Below, piece by piece: positions 1 to 9,200 of a stretch of DNA of 40,847 bases (its first letter is position 1; every line of letters begins with the position of its first letter). The stretch is from positions 1 through 40,847 of the forward strand of contig CAJMOI010000005.1 in NCBI GenBank assembly GCA_905215105.1, given 5' to 3'. The translations under genes and the position numbers were made by a program. The stretch is from an uncultured bacterium (GTDB lineage: Bacteria; Bacillota; Clostridia; Oscillospirales; Acutalibacteraceae). Under the pieces are notes generated by a model that saw nothing but the letters and a program-made list of their open reading frames with translations, was not told the DNA's origin and made no database searches.

Positions 1-167
1 CGGTTGGGGGATACAGGCATCGGGAACAGCAAGACTGGATAATTTCCAGCTTTACTATGCTGTTCAACCCCAACACGGTCTGTGCTCACCACCACAACCA
101 TGGCGAAGAGCATCACTGCGGCGAGCATCACAGCGGCCACTGTGCTCACGGTCACTGCGGAGAATAA
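1..167 (+). CDS. C-terminal fragment of a His/Cys-rich-tailed protein (5' end outside window)
   Basis: An open frame with codons starting at base 3 runs in from the left edge without a stop and ends in TAA at 165-167. The visible 54 residues begin VGGYRHREQQDWIISSF and end in a tail dominated by His, Cys, Glu and Gly (about eleven His and four Cys in the last 28 residues). Such tails usually bind transition metals such as Ni, Zn or Co, as in metallochaperones or metal-handling enzymes. The body of the protein is outside the window, so the family cannot be named. A terminator-like hairpin follows 27 bases after the stop, which supports this as a true gene end. The alternative 123-residue ORF over the same bases is out of frame and crosses both terminators. 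Confidence 0.6.
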   Translation, partial: VGGYRHREQQDWIISSFTMLFNPNTVCAHHHNHGEEHHCGEHHSGHCAHGHCGE

Positions 168-194
168 CCAGCCTGAAATTGAATTCTTTCAGAA

Positions 195-232
195 AACGCT
201 CTTCCTGCCATTGGTGAAGAAGGGCGTTTTTC
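195..232 (+). terminator. Intrinsic terminator after the His-rich gene
   Basis: The ten-base arms AACGCTCTTC (195-204) and GAAGGGCGTT (219-228) pair with a single G-T wobble and are followed by a run of T. The position, 27 bases after a plus-strand stop codon, fits factor-independent termination. Confidence 0.7.
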
Positions 233-249
233 TCTGCTTTTTCATAAGG

Positions 250-285
250 AAAACCGGGCCCCTGTTGCAGCAGAAGCCCGGTTTT
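250..285. terminator. Perfect inverted repeat, probable bidirectional terminator
   Basis: AAAACCGGGC (250-259) and GCCCGGTTTT (276-285) are perfect ten-base arms around a 16-base loop. A-runs on one side and T-runs on the other let it work in both directions. It lies downstream of the minus-strand 49-residue ORF (stop at 334), so it probably terminates that transcript and backs up the plus-strand terminator at 195-232. Confidence 0.7.
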
Positions 286-333
286 CGGAGTGCATATGTT
301 CATTTTGGATCGGAAACGCATCAACAGTGGGAA

Positions 334-483
334 TCATCCAATCAGGGACGGACCCTGCAAATACAGGCAGGCCCCGACAGCAACCGCGATAAAGAGGATT
401 CCGGAAATTACCAGCGCCACTGTACAGCGGCGAACCAGCTTTTCACGCTGTGAGCGTCTGTTGCTTTGAAAAAACGGTTCCAT
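334..483 (-). CDS. Small single-pass membrane protein, 49 aa
   Basis: I chose the ATG at 481-483 because AAAGGAGG lies eight bases upstream of it on the minus strand; the longer 80-residue reading has no comparable site. The protein starts MEPFFQSNRRSQREKLVRR, a basic cytoplasmic-looking segment, followed by one hydrophobic helix of about 22 residues (from TVALVISGILF to ACLYL) and a short tail. By the positive-inside rule the N terminus would be cytoplasmic. I do not recognise a family. It is 89 bases downstream of the HD-domain gene on the same strand and is followed by the perfect hairpin at 250-285, so it may be the last gene of that transcript. Confidence 0.6.
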   Translation of the reverse strand: MEPFFQSNRRSQREKLVRRCTVALVISGILFIAVAVGACLYLQGPSLIG

Positions 484-572
484 GGCGTCGGCCTCCTTTC
501 GAGACTGATTATACCAGAGAACGCTTTTCAAATTATCAGCAAATTTTGACGGTTTCCTTACGTTTCCGTAAG

Positions 573-1154
573 TCACCGGGCTTCGGAGGTTCCCTGCTCC
601 CGCAGATAGGTGGCTTCCAGATCGGCCAGATGCAGTTTTACCGCCAGCGGGTATTTTTCATAGGCGTGGCTGATGGCAAAGCTGCCGCCCCGGGCCGCTT
701 CATCAAATCCGCCCATATGCCAGCGAATGGCAACGGCTTCCGCGGGCTTCAGCCGCATAAACCGCTCAATGAGATACACGGACTTTTCCCCGTGTCCATA
801 GGGAAAGGAATCCTCTATCATATAAAAGGGCTTCTTCTCCCACTGACCGGTTTCCTCATTTTTGACATTCCGGGTGGAAACTTTGTAAAACTGAGCCTTG
901 CAGATATCGTGGAGCAAACCACAAATGGCAAAGCTCTCCTCGCTGTCTCCCTCCTCGAAATACCGCTCCCGCAAAACCCGGTAGACATTCAGGCTGTGCA
1001 TGGCAAGCCCGCCTTCACAGGCACAGTGATATTTGGTGCTGGCCGGTGCCGTGAAAAAATCCTTCTGTCCCAGCCAGTTGAGCAGCTCTTCACTGCCGGC
1101 ACGGTGTATCTGACTGGAAAAAACCTGAGAAAATTCTTCCTGAATCTGAGACAT
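573..1154 (-). CDS. HD-domain metal-dependent phosphohydrolase, 193 aa
   Basis: The protein carries the HD-superfamily metal-ligand pattern: a histidine in GGLAMHSLNVY (about residue 53), the HD doublet in LLHDICK (82-83), then histidines near 121 and 146 and an aspartate near 151. HD enzymes hydrolyse phosphoester bonds in nucleotides or RNA. The opening HCACEGGLAMHSLNV is reminiscent of the HD domain of YhaM-type 3'-5' exoribonucleases, but no OB-fold domain is present, so this is a stand-alone HD protein of unknown substrate. The start is ATG at 1152-1154, with AAGGAG eight bases upstream; an in-frame GTG three codons earlier overlaps that site and is unlikely. It lies 62 bases downstream of the WYL pair on the same strand. 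Confidence 0.8.
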   Translation of the reverse strand: MSQIQEEFSQVFSSQIHRAGSEELLNWLGQKDFFTAPASTKYHCACEGGLAMHSLNVYRVLRERYFEEGDSEESFAICGLLHDICKAQFYKVSTRNVKNEETGQWEKKPFYMIEDSFPYGHGEKSVYLIERFMRLKPAEAVAIRWHMGGFDEAARGGSFAISHAYEKYPLAVKLHLADLEATYLREQGTSEAR

Positions 1155-1216
1155 GAAAAACACTCCTTATGCTATGTTCATTTCAAATTGATGTAAGATT
1201 GATTGTTTCTATTGTA

Positions 1217-2164
1217 TCATATTGGTGAGGAACCGTCACCTTCCCAGTCCTTATGCTGACAGTGCATCTGGCGAACCAGCCGCTGCCGGATCAGGTCAAT
1301 AAAACTTTCCGGCTCTGTCACCCGCACCATAGGCCCAAAGGACAGCACCCGGATCACCAGTTCTGTTTCGTCATCCTTCCGATATTCCACCCGGACACGG
1401 TACCGTCCGTTTTCCAGCCGTTCCGCTTCCTTTTTAAAGTGGGCAAAATGAAGCATCACCCGCTCCAGTGCATTGCGGCGGTCCTCCAGCTCCAGTACCA
1501 GATACCGATCCGGCCCCTTAATGGATTCTTTGGCCAGCTTCATCCGTTCTCCCGTCCAAAGGGAACACCTGCGGATATTCGCCAGATTGACCACCTTCCC
1601 ATATCGGCAGCCCACGGTATACAGCCGGAATTTATCGTCCTTTTCCGAATATTCCAGCATTCTGGGCATGGCGGAAAACCGCGCCACGCCTCCCCGGCGG
1701 GTTGCCACTTCAAAGGAAAGGGGACTCTGTTCCCGGAGCGCTTGGAGAATCAGCTGAAACCGCTCCACATAGCTCGGATCTTCAATCGGGTCCCCGTCTG
1801 CATACCGGTCAAAGATCCGGTAATCCTCCTGGGTAAACAGCGGCTCAATTCCTTCCAGCTGGGGAAAGGGTTCACCAAACAGTCGGATTCTCGGGTCCAG
1901 CGAAATGGCTTTCAGCCACCGTTTTTGCAGCAGCGTCAGGGGCATTTCCGGCACATGACCCAAAGGAGTCGTTCCGTCCCGATGAAGCAGCGGCCACCGC
2001 TCTTCTTTCAACGCGGCCGGAATTTCCAGCATACTTTCAGAAAATGCATATTTCTCCACCAGCTGGGAGATTTCCTTTGCGGTTACCGGCGGATGCTGCA
2101 CTGCTGCCTGCAAAATTCTGGCCACCGTATGATAATATACGCTGTACAGCTCGCTGAAAATCAC
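1217..2164 (-). CDS. WYL-domain protein, second of a coupled pair, 315 aa
   Basis: The protein appears to have a helical N-terminal part and a central to C-terminal WYL-like Sm-fold region (VNLANIRRCSLWTGERMK, then FGPMVRVTEPESFIDLIRQR typical of the C-terminal extension). WYL proteins are ligand-sensing transcription regulators or effectors; several are known to control CRISPR and other defence loci. No clear winged-helix domain is visible at its N terminus, so DNA binding may depend on its partner. It starts at a GTG that overlaps the stop codon of the upstream WYL gene (GTGA), so the two are translationally coupled and probably act as a pair. The assignment comes from domain feel and context, not a profile search. 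Confidence 0.7.
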   Translation of the reverse strand: MIFSELYSVYYHTVARILQAAVQHPPVTAKEISQLVEKYAFSESMLEIPAALKEERWPLLHRDGTTPLGHVPEMPLTLLQKRWLKAISLDPRIRLFGEPFPQLEGIEPLFTQEDYRIFDRYADGDPIEDPSYVERFQLILQALREQSPLSFEVATRRGGVARFSAMPRMLEYSEKDDKFRLYTVGCRYGKVVNLANIRRCSLWTGERMKLAKESIKGPDRYLVLELEDRRNALERVMLHFAHFKKEAERLENGRYRVRVEYRKDDETELVIRVLSFGPMVRVTEPESFIDLIRQRLVRQMHCQHKDWEGDGSSPI

Positions 2165-3399
2165 GGATTCTCCTCCTCCACCCCATACATTTGATACATC
2201 TCTTTCAGGTCCTGTTCAAATTGTCGCTGTAAATTCCGGTTGGAAAAATGAATGCTCACAATCCGGCACAGGAAGGTGCGAATCCACGGGATCATCTCTC
2301 CCGTATCGTAGACATCCGCCCAAAAACAGCTGGTATGATCGTCCAGCTTCACCACATGGCCGCAGCGCTTTTCCCGTACAAGTCGCTGGTGGATGTGCTC
2401 TTCTCCCCGACCATACTGGACCGTAAATTCCACATGCTCGAGCCGCTGTTTTTCTCCCTGGGTGCTGACACCCCACATATAAGACTGCATTTCCGTCAGC
2501 GTGTCTCTCAACCGGTCAAAGTCTGCGCAGTCCTCCCCTTCCTCTACTTCCAGAATATAGTCCAGCCGAAACGCCCGAATCCGATGAATCCGAGGATGGT
2601 AGGCCATCAGATACTGCCGGCCGTTCTGGACACTGATAAAAATACGCAGCGGGACTACGGTATAGTCTCCGACTCCTCTTCGATAACGGTGAATCACTTG
2701 AAGCCGGGCCTGTTTTTTCTTCTGCATACACCCAAACAGGCAATAGAGAATTTCGCTGTCCATGGCCTGTGTGATGTAATGATGTTTATAAGCCAGATGT
2801 TCCTGCTGGGGTTCCAGTTTGTCCAGCAAATAGGAACCAATCACGCCGCAGGGTGCCGTTTCTGAAAAAAACGCCAGTGTATCCGGGCAGAGGAGCTCTG
2901 TTCCCTCTTTCCGACGGTAATACAGGGTTTTCCCCCGTTTTTCCGTCAAAATCAATCCTTCCCGGACATATTCCGCCAGCTTTTTCCTCACCGTGGAGCT
3001 GTCCATGGTTCTGGCTTTCGGAAAACCGCTGAGAAGCTCATCGTTTTTTTCCATGATTTCCCCCAGAGAAAAGGCTTCCTCCGGGTCATGGAGAATCTCC
3101 ATTAACAGAAAATGAAGGGTGATTTCCCTGTCTGTAAAGCTGCGAGCCTTCCACGCCTGATAAAAGGGGTTATGGTGGGTCAAGCGGCTGTCCAGAGACA
3201 GGAAAACATTCTTCCCTTCCGGAGTCTGGCGAAATCCCATATACTCTCCCAGCCAGCTCTCCACCCGGCGGCGCTCATCATCATAGGAACGGGCGCTTTT
3301 CTGATGGTACTCGTTTCGGTTTTTAAAACCGTACACATAAAACTCACGCATATACGCCCGGATTCCCTCGAAATTTTTCACCAGCTCCCGATAGGCCAT
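2161..3399 (-). CDS. WYL-domain transcriptional regulator, first of a coupled pair, 412 aa
   Basis: The N-terminal third includes a winged-helix-like segment (SSTVRKKLAEYVREGLILTEKRGKTLYYRRK), followed by a WYL region (YTVVPLRIFISVQNGRQYLMAYHP, then RIRAFRLDYILEVE) and a C-terminal extension ending FSNRNLQRQFEQDLKEMY. This is the layout of WYL regulators that bind DNA and sense a small ligand or nucleic acid. I place the start at ATG 3397-3399, which follows GAGAGGGGG at proper spacing; the 449-residue reading would begin upstream of the likely promoter at 3431-3459. The stop overlaps the GTG of the second WYL gene. Transcript order is this gene, the second WYL protein, then possibly the HD hydrolase and the 49-residue membrane protein. 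Confidence 0.8.
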   Translation of the reverse strand: MAYRELVKNFEGIRAYMREFYVYGFKNRNEYHQKSARSYDDERRRVESWLGEYMGFRQTPEGKNVFLSLDSRLTHHNPFYQAWKARSFTDREITLHFLLMEILHDPEEAFSLGEIMEKNDELLSGFPKARTMDSSTVRKKLAEYVREGLILTEKRGKTLYYRRKEGTELLCPDTLAFFSETAPCGVIGSYLLDKLEPQQEHLAYKHHYITQAMDSEILYCLFGCMQKKKQARLQVIHRYRRGVGDYTVVPLRIFISVQNGRQYLMAYHPRIHRIRAFRLDYILEVEEGEDCADFDRLRDTLTEMQSYMWGVSTQGEKQRLEHVEFTVQYGRGEEHIHQRLVREKRCGHVVKLDDHTSCFWADVYDTGEMIPWIRTFLCRIVSIHFSNRNLQRQFEQDLKEMYQMYGVEEENP

Positions 3400-3430
3400 C
3401 ACAATCCCCCTCTCCTGTGTTTCTGAAATT

Positions 3431-3459
3431 ATCTTATCAGAGGTTGTTCTTCGGTGCAA
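3431..3459 (-). promoter_or_regulatory. Putative sigma-70 type promoter of the WYL operon
   Basis: On the minus strand TTGCAC (3454-3459) and TAAGAT (3431-3436) are separated by exactly 17 bases, about 30 bases upstream of the chosen WYL start. This matches consensus spacing with two mismatches in each box. Confidence 0.4.
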
Positions 3460-3509
3460 TCCCCAAAGAAATTCTCCTCCCGATTTTCCTGTGATTCCTT
3501 TCTTTTTCA

Positions 3510-3820
3510 CTGGAAATAAGTTAGACTGTATAAAACTCAGATCAGCAGAGTCCTCTACTGTACAACAGGTTATTTTGAAATTGATTTTTCTGATTCCGCA
3601 TTTCTCCAGTAATTTCTGTAAAATTCTTCAATTTCATTTTGAATTCGAATGTCACTATTGACATTCCTTCCTGCCGGGTTTATCATACAAATGAGTATAT
3701 TTTCAGAATCCCGTCTGATTTTTACACGGAAGCACAGTTTCAACCAATCCAAACCAATCTGTGAAACTATTATACTAACTTATTTTTTAATACTGATATA
3801 TTTTTACATTGAATAAATTT
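3510..3820. other. AT-rich spacer without a convincing gene
   Basis: This stretch is clearly more AT-rich than its neighbours. The only reading of note is a 60-residue minus-strand frame at 3570-3752, which begins at TTG with no ribosome binding site and is rejected. No terminator, repeat or RNA gene was recognised. Confidence 0.5.
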
Positions 3821-3967
3821 TTATTTAGATGATTCGTTTGGTATTCTCCATGCTTCCATAACATGTGATTTCCACGGCATAATTTCCTGGTCCGTCATTG
3901 CCTGCTCCCAATCAGTAAGCGTGAAAGCCTGTATCGCTGCGGCTTCGACAGATTTTTCAGTTTTCAT
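3821..3967 (-). CDS. Possible small protein, 48 aa, Trp-rich, unknown
   Basis: ATG at 3965-3967 opens a 48-codon frame that stops at TAA 3821-3823. A weak GAAAGAG lies just upstream of the start. The product begins MKTEKSVEAAAIQAF and has three tryptophans in its last 30 residues (TDWEQAM, MPWKSHVM, EAWRIP). It has no hydrophobic segment and no recognisable family. It is divergent from the vWA gene, with 68 bases between the two starts. It could be a genuine small protein, a remnant of a larger gene or a chance ORF. The absence of rare-codon clustering and the sensible initiation context favour coding only slightly. Confidence 0.35.
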   Translation of the reverse strand: MKTEKSVEAAAIQAFTLTDWEQAMTDQEIMPWKSHVMEAWRIPNESSK

Positions 3968-4035
3968 GCTCTTTCACTTGTAAAAGAGAGTGATGATGGC
4001 CACGATTTATGATATTGAGTGAGGTGCTTGAACCA

Positions 4036-6018
4036 ATGAAGAAAAAACTGTCAATCATTCTGGCCATTCTCCTGATAACACTGTTTTGCTGCTCTCCTGT
4101 TTCCGGAGCGGAAGGAAAACAGAGCAATTCTCTGAACCGTTATAATGTGGTGCTGGTTACCGATGCCAGCGGCTCTATGACGGATACAGACCCGGATGAA
4201 TACCGTTATGAAGCCATCAACCTGTTTGTGGGACTGTTGGCCAACGGCGGCAACCATGTAGGCAGCGTGGTATTCAGCAATGACGTCATTTCCAGCCAGG
4301 ACCCGGTGGAAGTGACCGGCAAAAACGAAAAAATGACCATTTCTGACAGCATTCAGAAACAAAAGGTGGGCGGCTGGACCGATATCGGCGGCGCACTGGA
4401 AGAAGCAGTGGAGCTGTTGGAAGAAGATGGCGATCCGTCCCTTCCGTCGATTATGATTCTGCTGACGGACGGCAACACCGAACTGGGAACCGATGAGGAA
4501 ACCCAGGAATCCATTGAAGAAAAAGAAGAAGCTCTGGAAGAGGCTCGGGAAAAGGGATATCAGATTTACACCATCTGTCTGGACCAGAACAACGGAGCCA
4601 ACTCCGACGAAATGAAACAGATTGCCAGCGCCACTGGCGGTCAGTTCCGGGAAGTCACCAAAGCGGAAGACCTGAAAGACGTTTTCGATCTGTATTATCA
4701 GATGATCTTCTCCACTCAGAGTATTAAAATGGTGGAAGAACCCATTCCGGATTCCGGCGTACTTTCCAAAGATTTCAATGTGGCCGATCTGGGCGTGGAA
4801 GAGTTCAACGCCGTAATTTTCGGTGATATCTCCAGCTATGCACTGAAAGACCCTGAGGGTCATGCTTATACCGACGCAGAACTGAAGGAAATCAGCTATG
4901 AGTCCCGCACTTTCAATATTCTGAAAGTGGCCGATCCGGTTCCGGGCAACTGGCACCTGGATGTATATGGCGATCCCGGCTCCATGATTGAAGTATTCAA
5001 AATCTATAACCCCAACCTGCAGGCTTCTTCCCATATCCGCACGGAACAGGAAAACTATATGTCCGGTGAGCCGGTGGAATTCATCACCGAGCTGTATGAG
5101 GGCGACCAGAAAGTGACGGATATCAGCCGTTATGCCGGTTATCGTGCAACTCTGGAAATCCGGGATTTTGACGGAGAGGTACTGGATACCATCGAATGTA
5201 CCGAAGCTTCTGAAGAAGGATTTGTCACTTCCTTTACTCCCAAAGATCTGGGTACTTATTACGCTTCCATTAACGTGGAGAGCGACGAACTGTTTGCACC
5301 GGGCGGAGAATTCACCATTAACGTGGGCAACACCCCGCCTGTAGCCAATGTAGAGACGCTGGAAAAGCATATCAACATCTGGCCATTCCTCATCGAAACC
5401 GATTCCACCATTGATCTGAGCTCCGCAGCCAAAGACGCGGAGGACGCTCAGCTGAACTATAAAGTGGCCTCCTCCACCTGGCTGGAAGACGATTATACGC
5501 TGGAAGGCGACAAGCTGACCATTGATAATTTCAGCGTATCCAAGGGCTCCTTTGAGGTTCAGGCCTATGACTCTCAGGGCGCTTACTGCACCTTTAACGT
5601 AAAGGTCACATCCACCAATATCGGAATTCTGGCGCTGATTCTGCTGCTGGGCGGCGGACTGCTGGTGCTGCTGGCAATCCTGTTCAAGCTGTGGTGGGAT
5701 TACGGCCGCTCCTTCATGGGCAACATCACTGCCGAAAACATCGAAAGCGGCCAGAGCAACAGCATGCCCAAGAGCCGCGGACGTCTCAAGCTGAGAATGT
5801 TCCAGATCGGTCAGACCGGTCTGCATCCGGGCTGTTACTTCCAGGCAACCGGCAAAAATTATATCTGGTTTATCTCCAAAAAGCCGGTATACTCCGATTA
5901 TGCTGCCGGCAAAACCAAAAAAATCCGTCTGGAAAGCGGTATGGATGTCCGCATCTGTACGGATCAGGACCTCACCCATGGCGTAATTGTACGCTTTGAC
6001 AGCTTTGTGAGAAGCTGA
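4036..6018 (+). CDS. Secreted/membrane-anchored von Willebrand factor A (vWA) protein, 660 aa
   Basis: An N-terminal signal segment (MKKKLSIILAILLITLF, cleavage likely near residue 25) precedes a vWA domain with a complete metal-ion-dependent adhesion site: DASGS at 43-47, Thr115 in GGWTDIGG and Asp145 in LLTDGN. Two or more beta-sandwich-like segments follow to about residue 525, then one strong membrane helix (529-554) and a roughly 106-residue C-terminal cytoplasmic part rich in beta strands. The topology implies an extracellular ligand-binding or protein-binding head linked to the cytoplasm. The start was set at ATG 4036, which gives a clean signal peptide; the upstream ATG at 4009 would add nine non-signal residues. 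It is the first gene of the ten-gene cluster and may be the sensor that communicates with the tubulin-like and GTPase proteins encoded next. Confidence 0.85.
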   Translation: MKKKLSIILAILLITLFCCSPVSGAEGKQSNSLNRYNVVLVTDASGSMTDTDPDEYRYEAINLFVGLLANGGNHVGSVVFSNDVISSQDPVEVTGKNEKMTISDSIQKQKVGGWTDIGGALEEAVELLEEDGDPSLPSIMILLTDGNTELGTDEETQESIEEKEEALEEAREKGYQIYTICLDQNNGANSDEMKQIASATGGQFREVTKAEDLKDVFDLYYQMIFSTQSIKMVEEPIPDSGVLSKDFNVADLGVEEFNAVIFGDISSYALKDPEGHAYTDAELKEISYESRTFNILKVADPVPGNWHLDVYGDPGSMIEVFKIYNPNLQASSHIRTEQENYMSGEPVEFITELYEGDQKVTDISRYAGYRATLEIRDFDGEVLDTIECTEASEEGFVTSFTPKDLGTYYASINVESDELFAPGGEFTINVGNTPPVANVETLEKHINIWPFLIETDSTIDLSSAAKDAEDAQLNYKVASSTWLEDDYTLEGDKLTIDNFSVSKGSFEVQAYDSQGAYCTFNVKVTSTNIGILALILLLGGGLLVLLAILFKLWWDYGRSFMGNITAENIESGQSNSMPKSRGRLKLRMFQIGQTGLHPGCYFQATGKNYIWFISKKPVYSDYAAGKTKKIRLESGMDVRICTDQDLTHGVIVRFDSFVRS

Positions 6019-6046
6019 AAACCTTGACAATCAAATAGTATTCCGT

Positions 6047-6086
6047 GATACTCTGGTTTGCCAGCAGACCAGAGTATCGTCGGTTT
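6047..6086 (+). terminator. Strong hairpin between vWA and first tubulin-like gene (terminator or attenuator)
   Basis: GATACTCTGGT (6047-6057) and ACCAGAGTATC (6068-6078) form a perfect 11-base stem with a ten-base loop, followed by TCGGTTTTA. It begins 28 bases after the vWA stop. It may end most vWA transcripts or set a lower level for downstream genes. A TATAAA at 6181-6186 could mark a separate start for the tubulin genes, but no good -35 box accompanies it. Confidence 0.6.
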
Positions 6087-6212
6087 TATATGAAAGAAAT
6101 GCCTGTAAAATGGACTCTCGATTTTTTCAGCAATGTCAGTCGCTGGTACAAAACCGGTAATTCTGCCGTTGTTGTGAAAATATAAAATCAATGAGCAAAT
6201 GGAGGGTACAAC

Positions 6213-9200
6213 ATGTATAAGAAATTACTGATTTCCGCCGGCGGCGGTATTGTTTCCGCAGAGCAGCAGGCAGAACAGAATGCCAGCGCAACCATTGCCA
6301 TCGGTCTTGGCGGCACCGGCATCAGCTGCCTGCGCAGCCTGAAAAAGGAAATCTTTGACCGCCTGCGTCCCGACGATCCGAAAGCTACCGTGCCCAGCTA
6401 TAGCCACATTAAATTTCTGGCCATCGATACCGACAAAAGCAGCCTGGCAGATGACGGCAGAGTGGATGATCTGGACAGCAACACGGAGTTTCTGGATCTG
6501 AGCTGTGCCGATATCAGCGCACTGCTCAGCAGCGCCCCTGTGCTGCGCACCAGCCCTTCCCTGCAGTGGCTGAAAGCTTCTGCAACAGAACCCAGTGGTA
6601 CTGGAATCGAAATTCAGAGCGCAGAAGCCGGCGCCGGCGGTGTTCGTCAGATCGGCCGTCTGCTGCTGATTCAGAACAGCACCAAATTCATCGACAAGCT
6701 CACCACTTTGATTACCCAGGCCAGAGCAGGCCTGCCCGCAGGCGCTGAAACCAACATCCACATCTTTACCGGCATGGGCGGCGGCACCGGCGCCGGTACC
6801 TTCCTGGACACCTGCTATCTGGTTCAGTATGTTCTGGGTACGCTGGGTATTCAGGGCTCTGCTTATACCTGCGGCTATTTCTTCATGCCTGATGTGAACA
6901 TTGCCAAGGTTGCGGATGCCAAAATTCAGGAATACATCAAGAGCAACGGCTTTGCTTCCATGCAGGAACTGGACTACTGCATGAATATGGAAATCAACGG
7001 CGGCAGCTGGGATCAGGATTACGGCAATGGTGTAGAAATCCACACCACCAATCCTCCGGTCAAACTGGCTCATCTGATCACCGCAACCGACGCCGCAGGC
7101 GCCATTAAAACAGACGCTTACAACTACGCCATGCATGTGGCCGTGGACTATGTGATGGAATTCCTGATCCGTCCCAAGACCAGCGCTGATTCCACAACCG
7201 ACAACCCCTTTACCATCAAGTCCCACATCGCCAACATCAACAACCTGATTAATATGGTCAATAAGAACCGGGGCGCCTGCTATAACTACTGTGTATTGGG
7301 CGCATCCAACGCTTATCTGCCTTACAAGGAAATCACCACCTATCTCAGCGCCAAGATCTTTGCAGGCTTTGGCCGTCTGAACCAGCAGCTGCCCACAGAA
7401 CCGGATCTGGATGTGTTTATGCAGACTTGTGCCCTCCGCTATGAGGATATTCTCAAGTCCATGAACCATCAGGTTCCCCCTGTTCCCATGTATGATGTGG
7501 ACAAAAACCTGCTGCATCAGCAGGTTGCCGGAATTACCCCTGATGTAATTCCCCAGGTGCTGGGACAGATGCGGAATGCCACCGCAAAAATCCAGGGCCA
7601 GATGACCGCCAACCAGAAGGCCCTGCTGGAAGACGCTCAGGACACCGCCGTGGAAAACGGAAAGGGCATTGCTTCCATGATCGGCCGCGTAAGAAAGCAG
7701 CTGATGCTCCTGGCTGCTAATCCGGATAAAGGCCCCTACTATGCTGCCGCAGTTCTCCATTCCGTCCACGCAAAAGACCTTTCCAACCGTGTTGACGGAT
7801 TTATTGTAGAAAACCAGAACAACCTCAACATGGCCATGAATGATATGACTCTGCGCCAGAACAGCATGGCCAATGCGCTGCGGGAACTGCAAAACTCCAA
7901 CATGATCAACCGCGGTGGCCGTGCAGAGCGGTATGTACAGACTGTCAACGCTTACTACCGTCAGGAGGCAAAAATTGACCTGTATCAGGCAACCGCCAAC
8001 ACCCTGTCCCAGTTCAAACGTCAGATTTCCGAGCTGTATACCCAGTTCTTCGGAATCTTTGAAAAGATTCTTCGCGAACTCCAATCCACTTTTGCCGAAA
8101 ACCTCTCTACTCTTTCCCACCCGGTGGCACAGAACAACGACTATGCCATGAAGCTGCTGACCATTCAGGATCTCCAGGCTTCTCTGGACGATGCCGTGAA
8201 GGCCATGCAGATCAATGATCTCATCAGCGGCTTTGTAACCTACATGCTGGAACGTCCCGATTTGTGGCTGGCCGAAGATGAAAGCAAGATCAGCCGCGGT
8301 GTTTCCAACTATTTCCTGGATCAGCTGCACTACTTCACCCACCGCACCATGAACGACTATCTGAAAATCAAGTTTGACACCACGGATCCCAGCACCATTG
8401 CCAAGAAGGTACGGGATGACATTCTGCTGCCGCTGGCACAGAAAGCAGAACCTCTCTTCTGGACGGACAATGCTCTTTACAGCATTGCAGAAGCCGGAAA
8501 GCTGGGCTACTGCTCCATTCCCGAAGAGTCTCAGGAAATCGATCGTGCAGCACAGGATTACCACACTGCTGAAACCACCGTTTCCATCCGACCTTCCTAC
8601 AGCAGCGACCGCATCAGCTTCCTGATGTTCCGCTGCGGCATTCCCATGTTTGCCTATAAGGGAACTGATAATTACCGCGGCGCCAAAACCGTTGTCGGCG
8701 CTCACCTGTACGAAGCTGCTGTGGGCGATACCCGAGACTGGAGAAAGCTCTTTGATATCACCCCCTACAGCTGCCGCAACGACCGTCTCATTACCGACGA
8801 GCTTCGCCGCAGGGCAGAGGCCGTAGAAGAGGCCACCCAAAAAGGCATCCGTGAAATCCAGCAGCTGGGCGCCAATTCCTATCAGTTCCTGATCCATCTT
8901 TACGACGAGGAAATGGTCAGCAATGCTGTTGCCAAAACGGAAGAGATTCTGAGTGCCCGTGACGTCGAAAAAGCCAGAAGGCTGCTGGCCGGCCTGGAAG
9001 GTCAGCCCCTGAAGGAAATCGGGCAGACAGTGATGAAGAACATCGGCACCAGCAAATTTGAAGACCTGAGCAACAAAGACCTGATTATCGCTTCCGAGGA
9101 AATGTCCAACCTGGTGGCCCGTCAGGTAGAACTGGTCAACACCTATGAGGGATGCAAGAAACGACTGTCTGACTTCATCAATGACGCGGAAAAGAAGGCC

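Noticed and set aside
450..1196. 248-residue plus-strand frame at the left side
   Set aside because: It is antisense to the HD-domain gene, whose metal-ligand motifs and ribosome binding site are clear.
3570..3752. 60-residue minus-strand frame in the AT-rich spacer
   Set aside because: It starts at TTG, has no ribosome binding site and resembles nothing I know.
4051..6030. 659-residue open frame antisense to the vWA gene
   Set aside because: It mirrors a convincing signal-peptide/vWA gene; its translation is low in Lys and rich in His, Gly and Phe as expected for a shadow, and it has no ribosome binding site.
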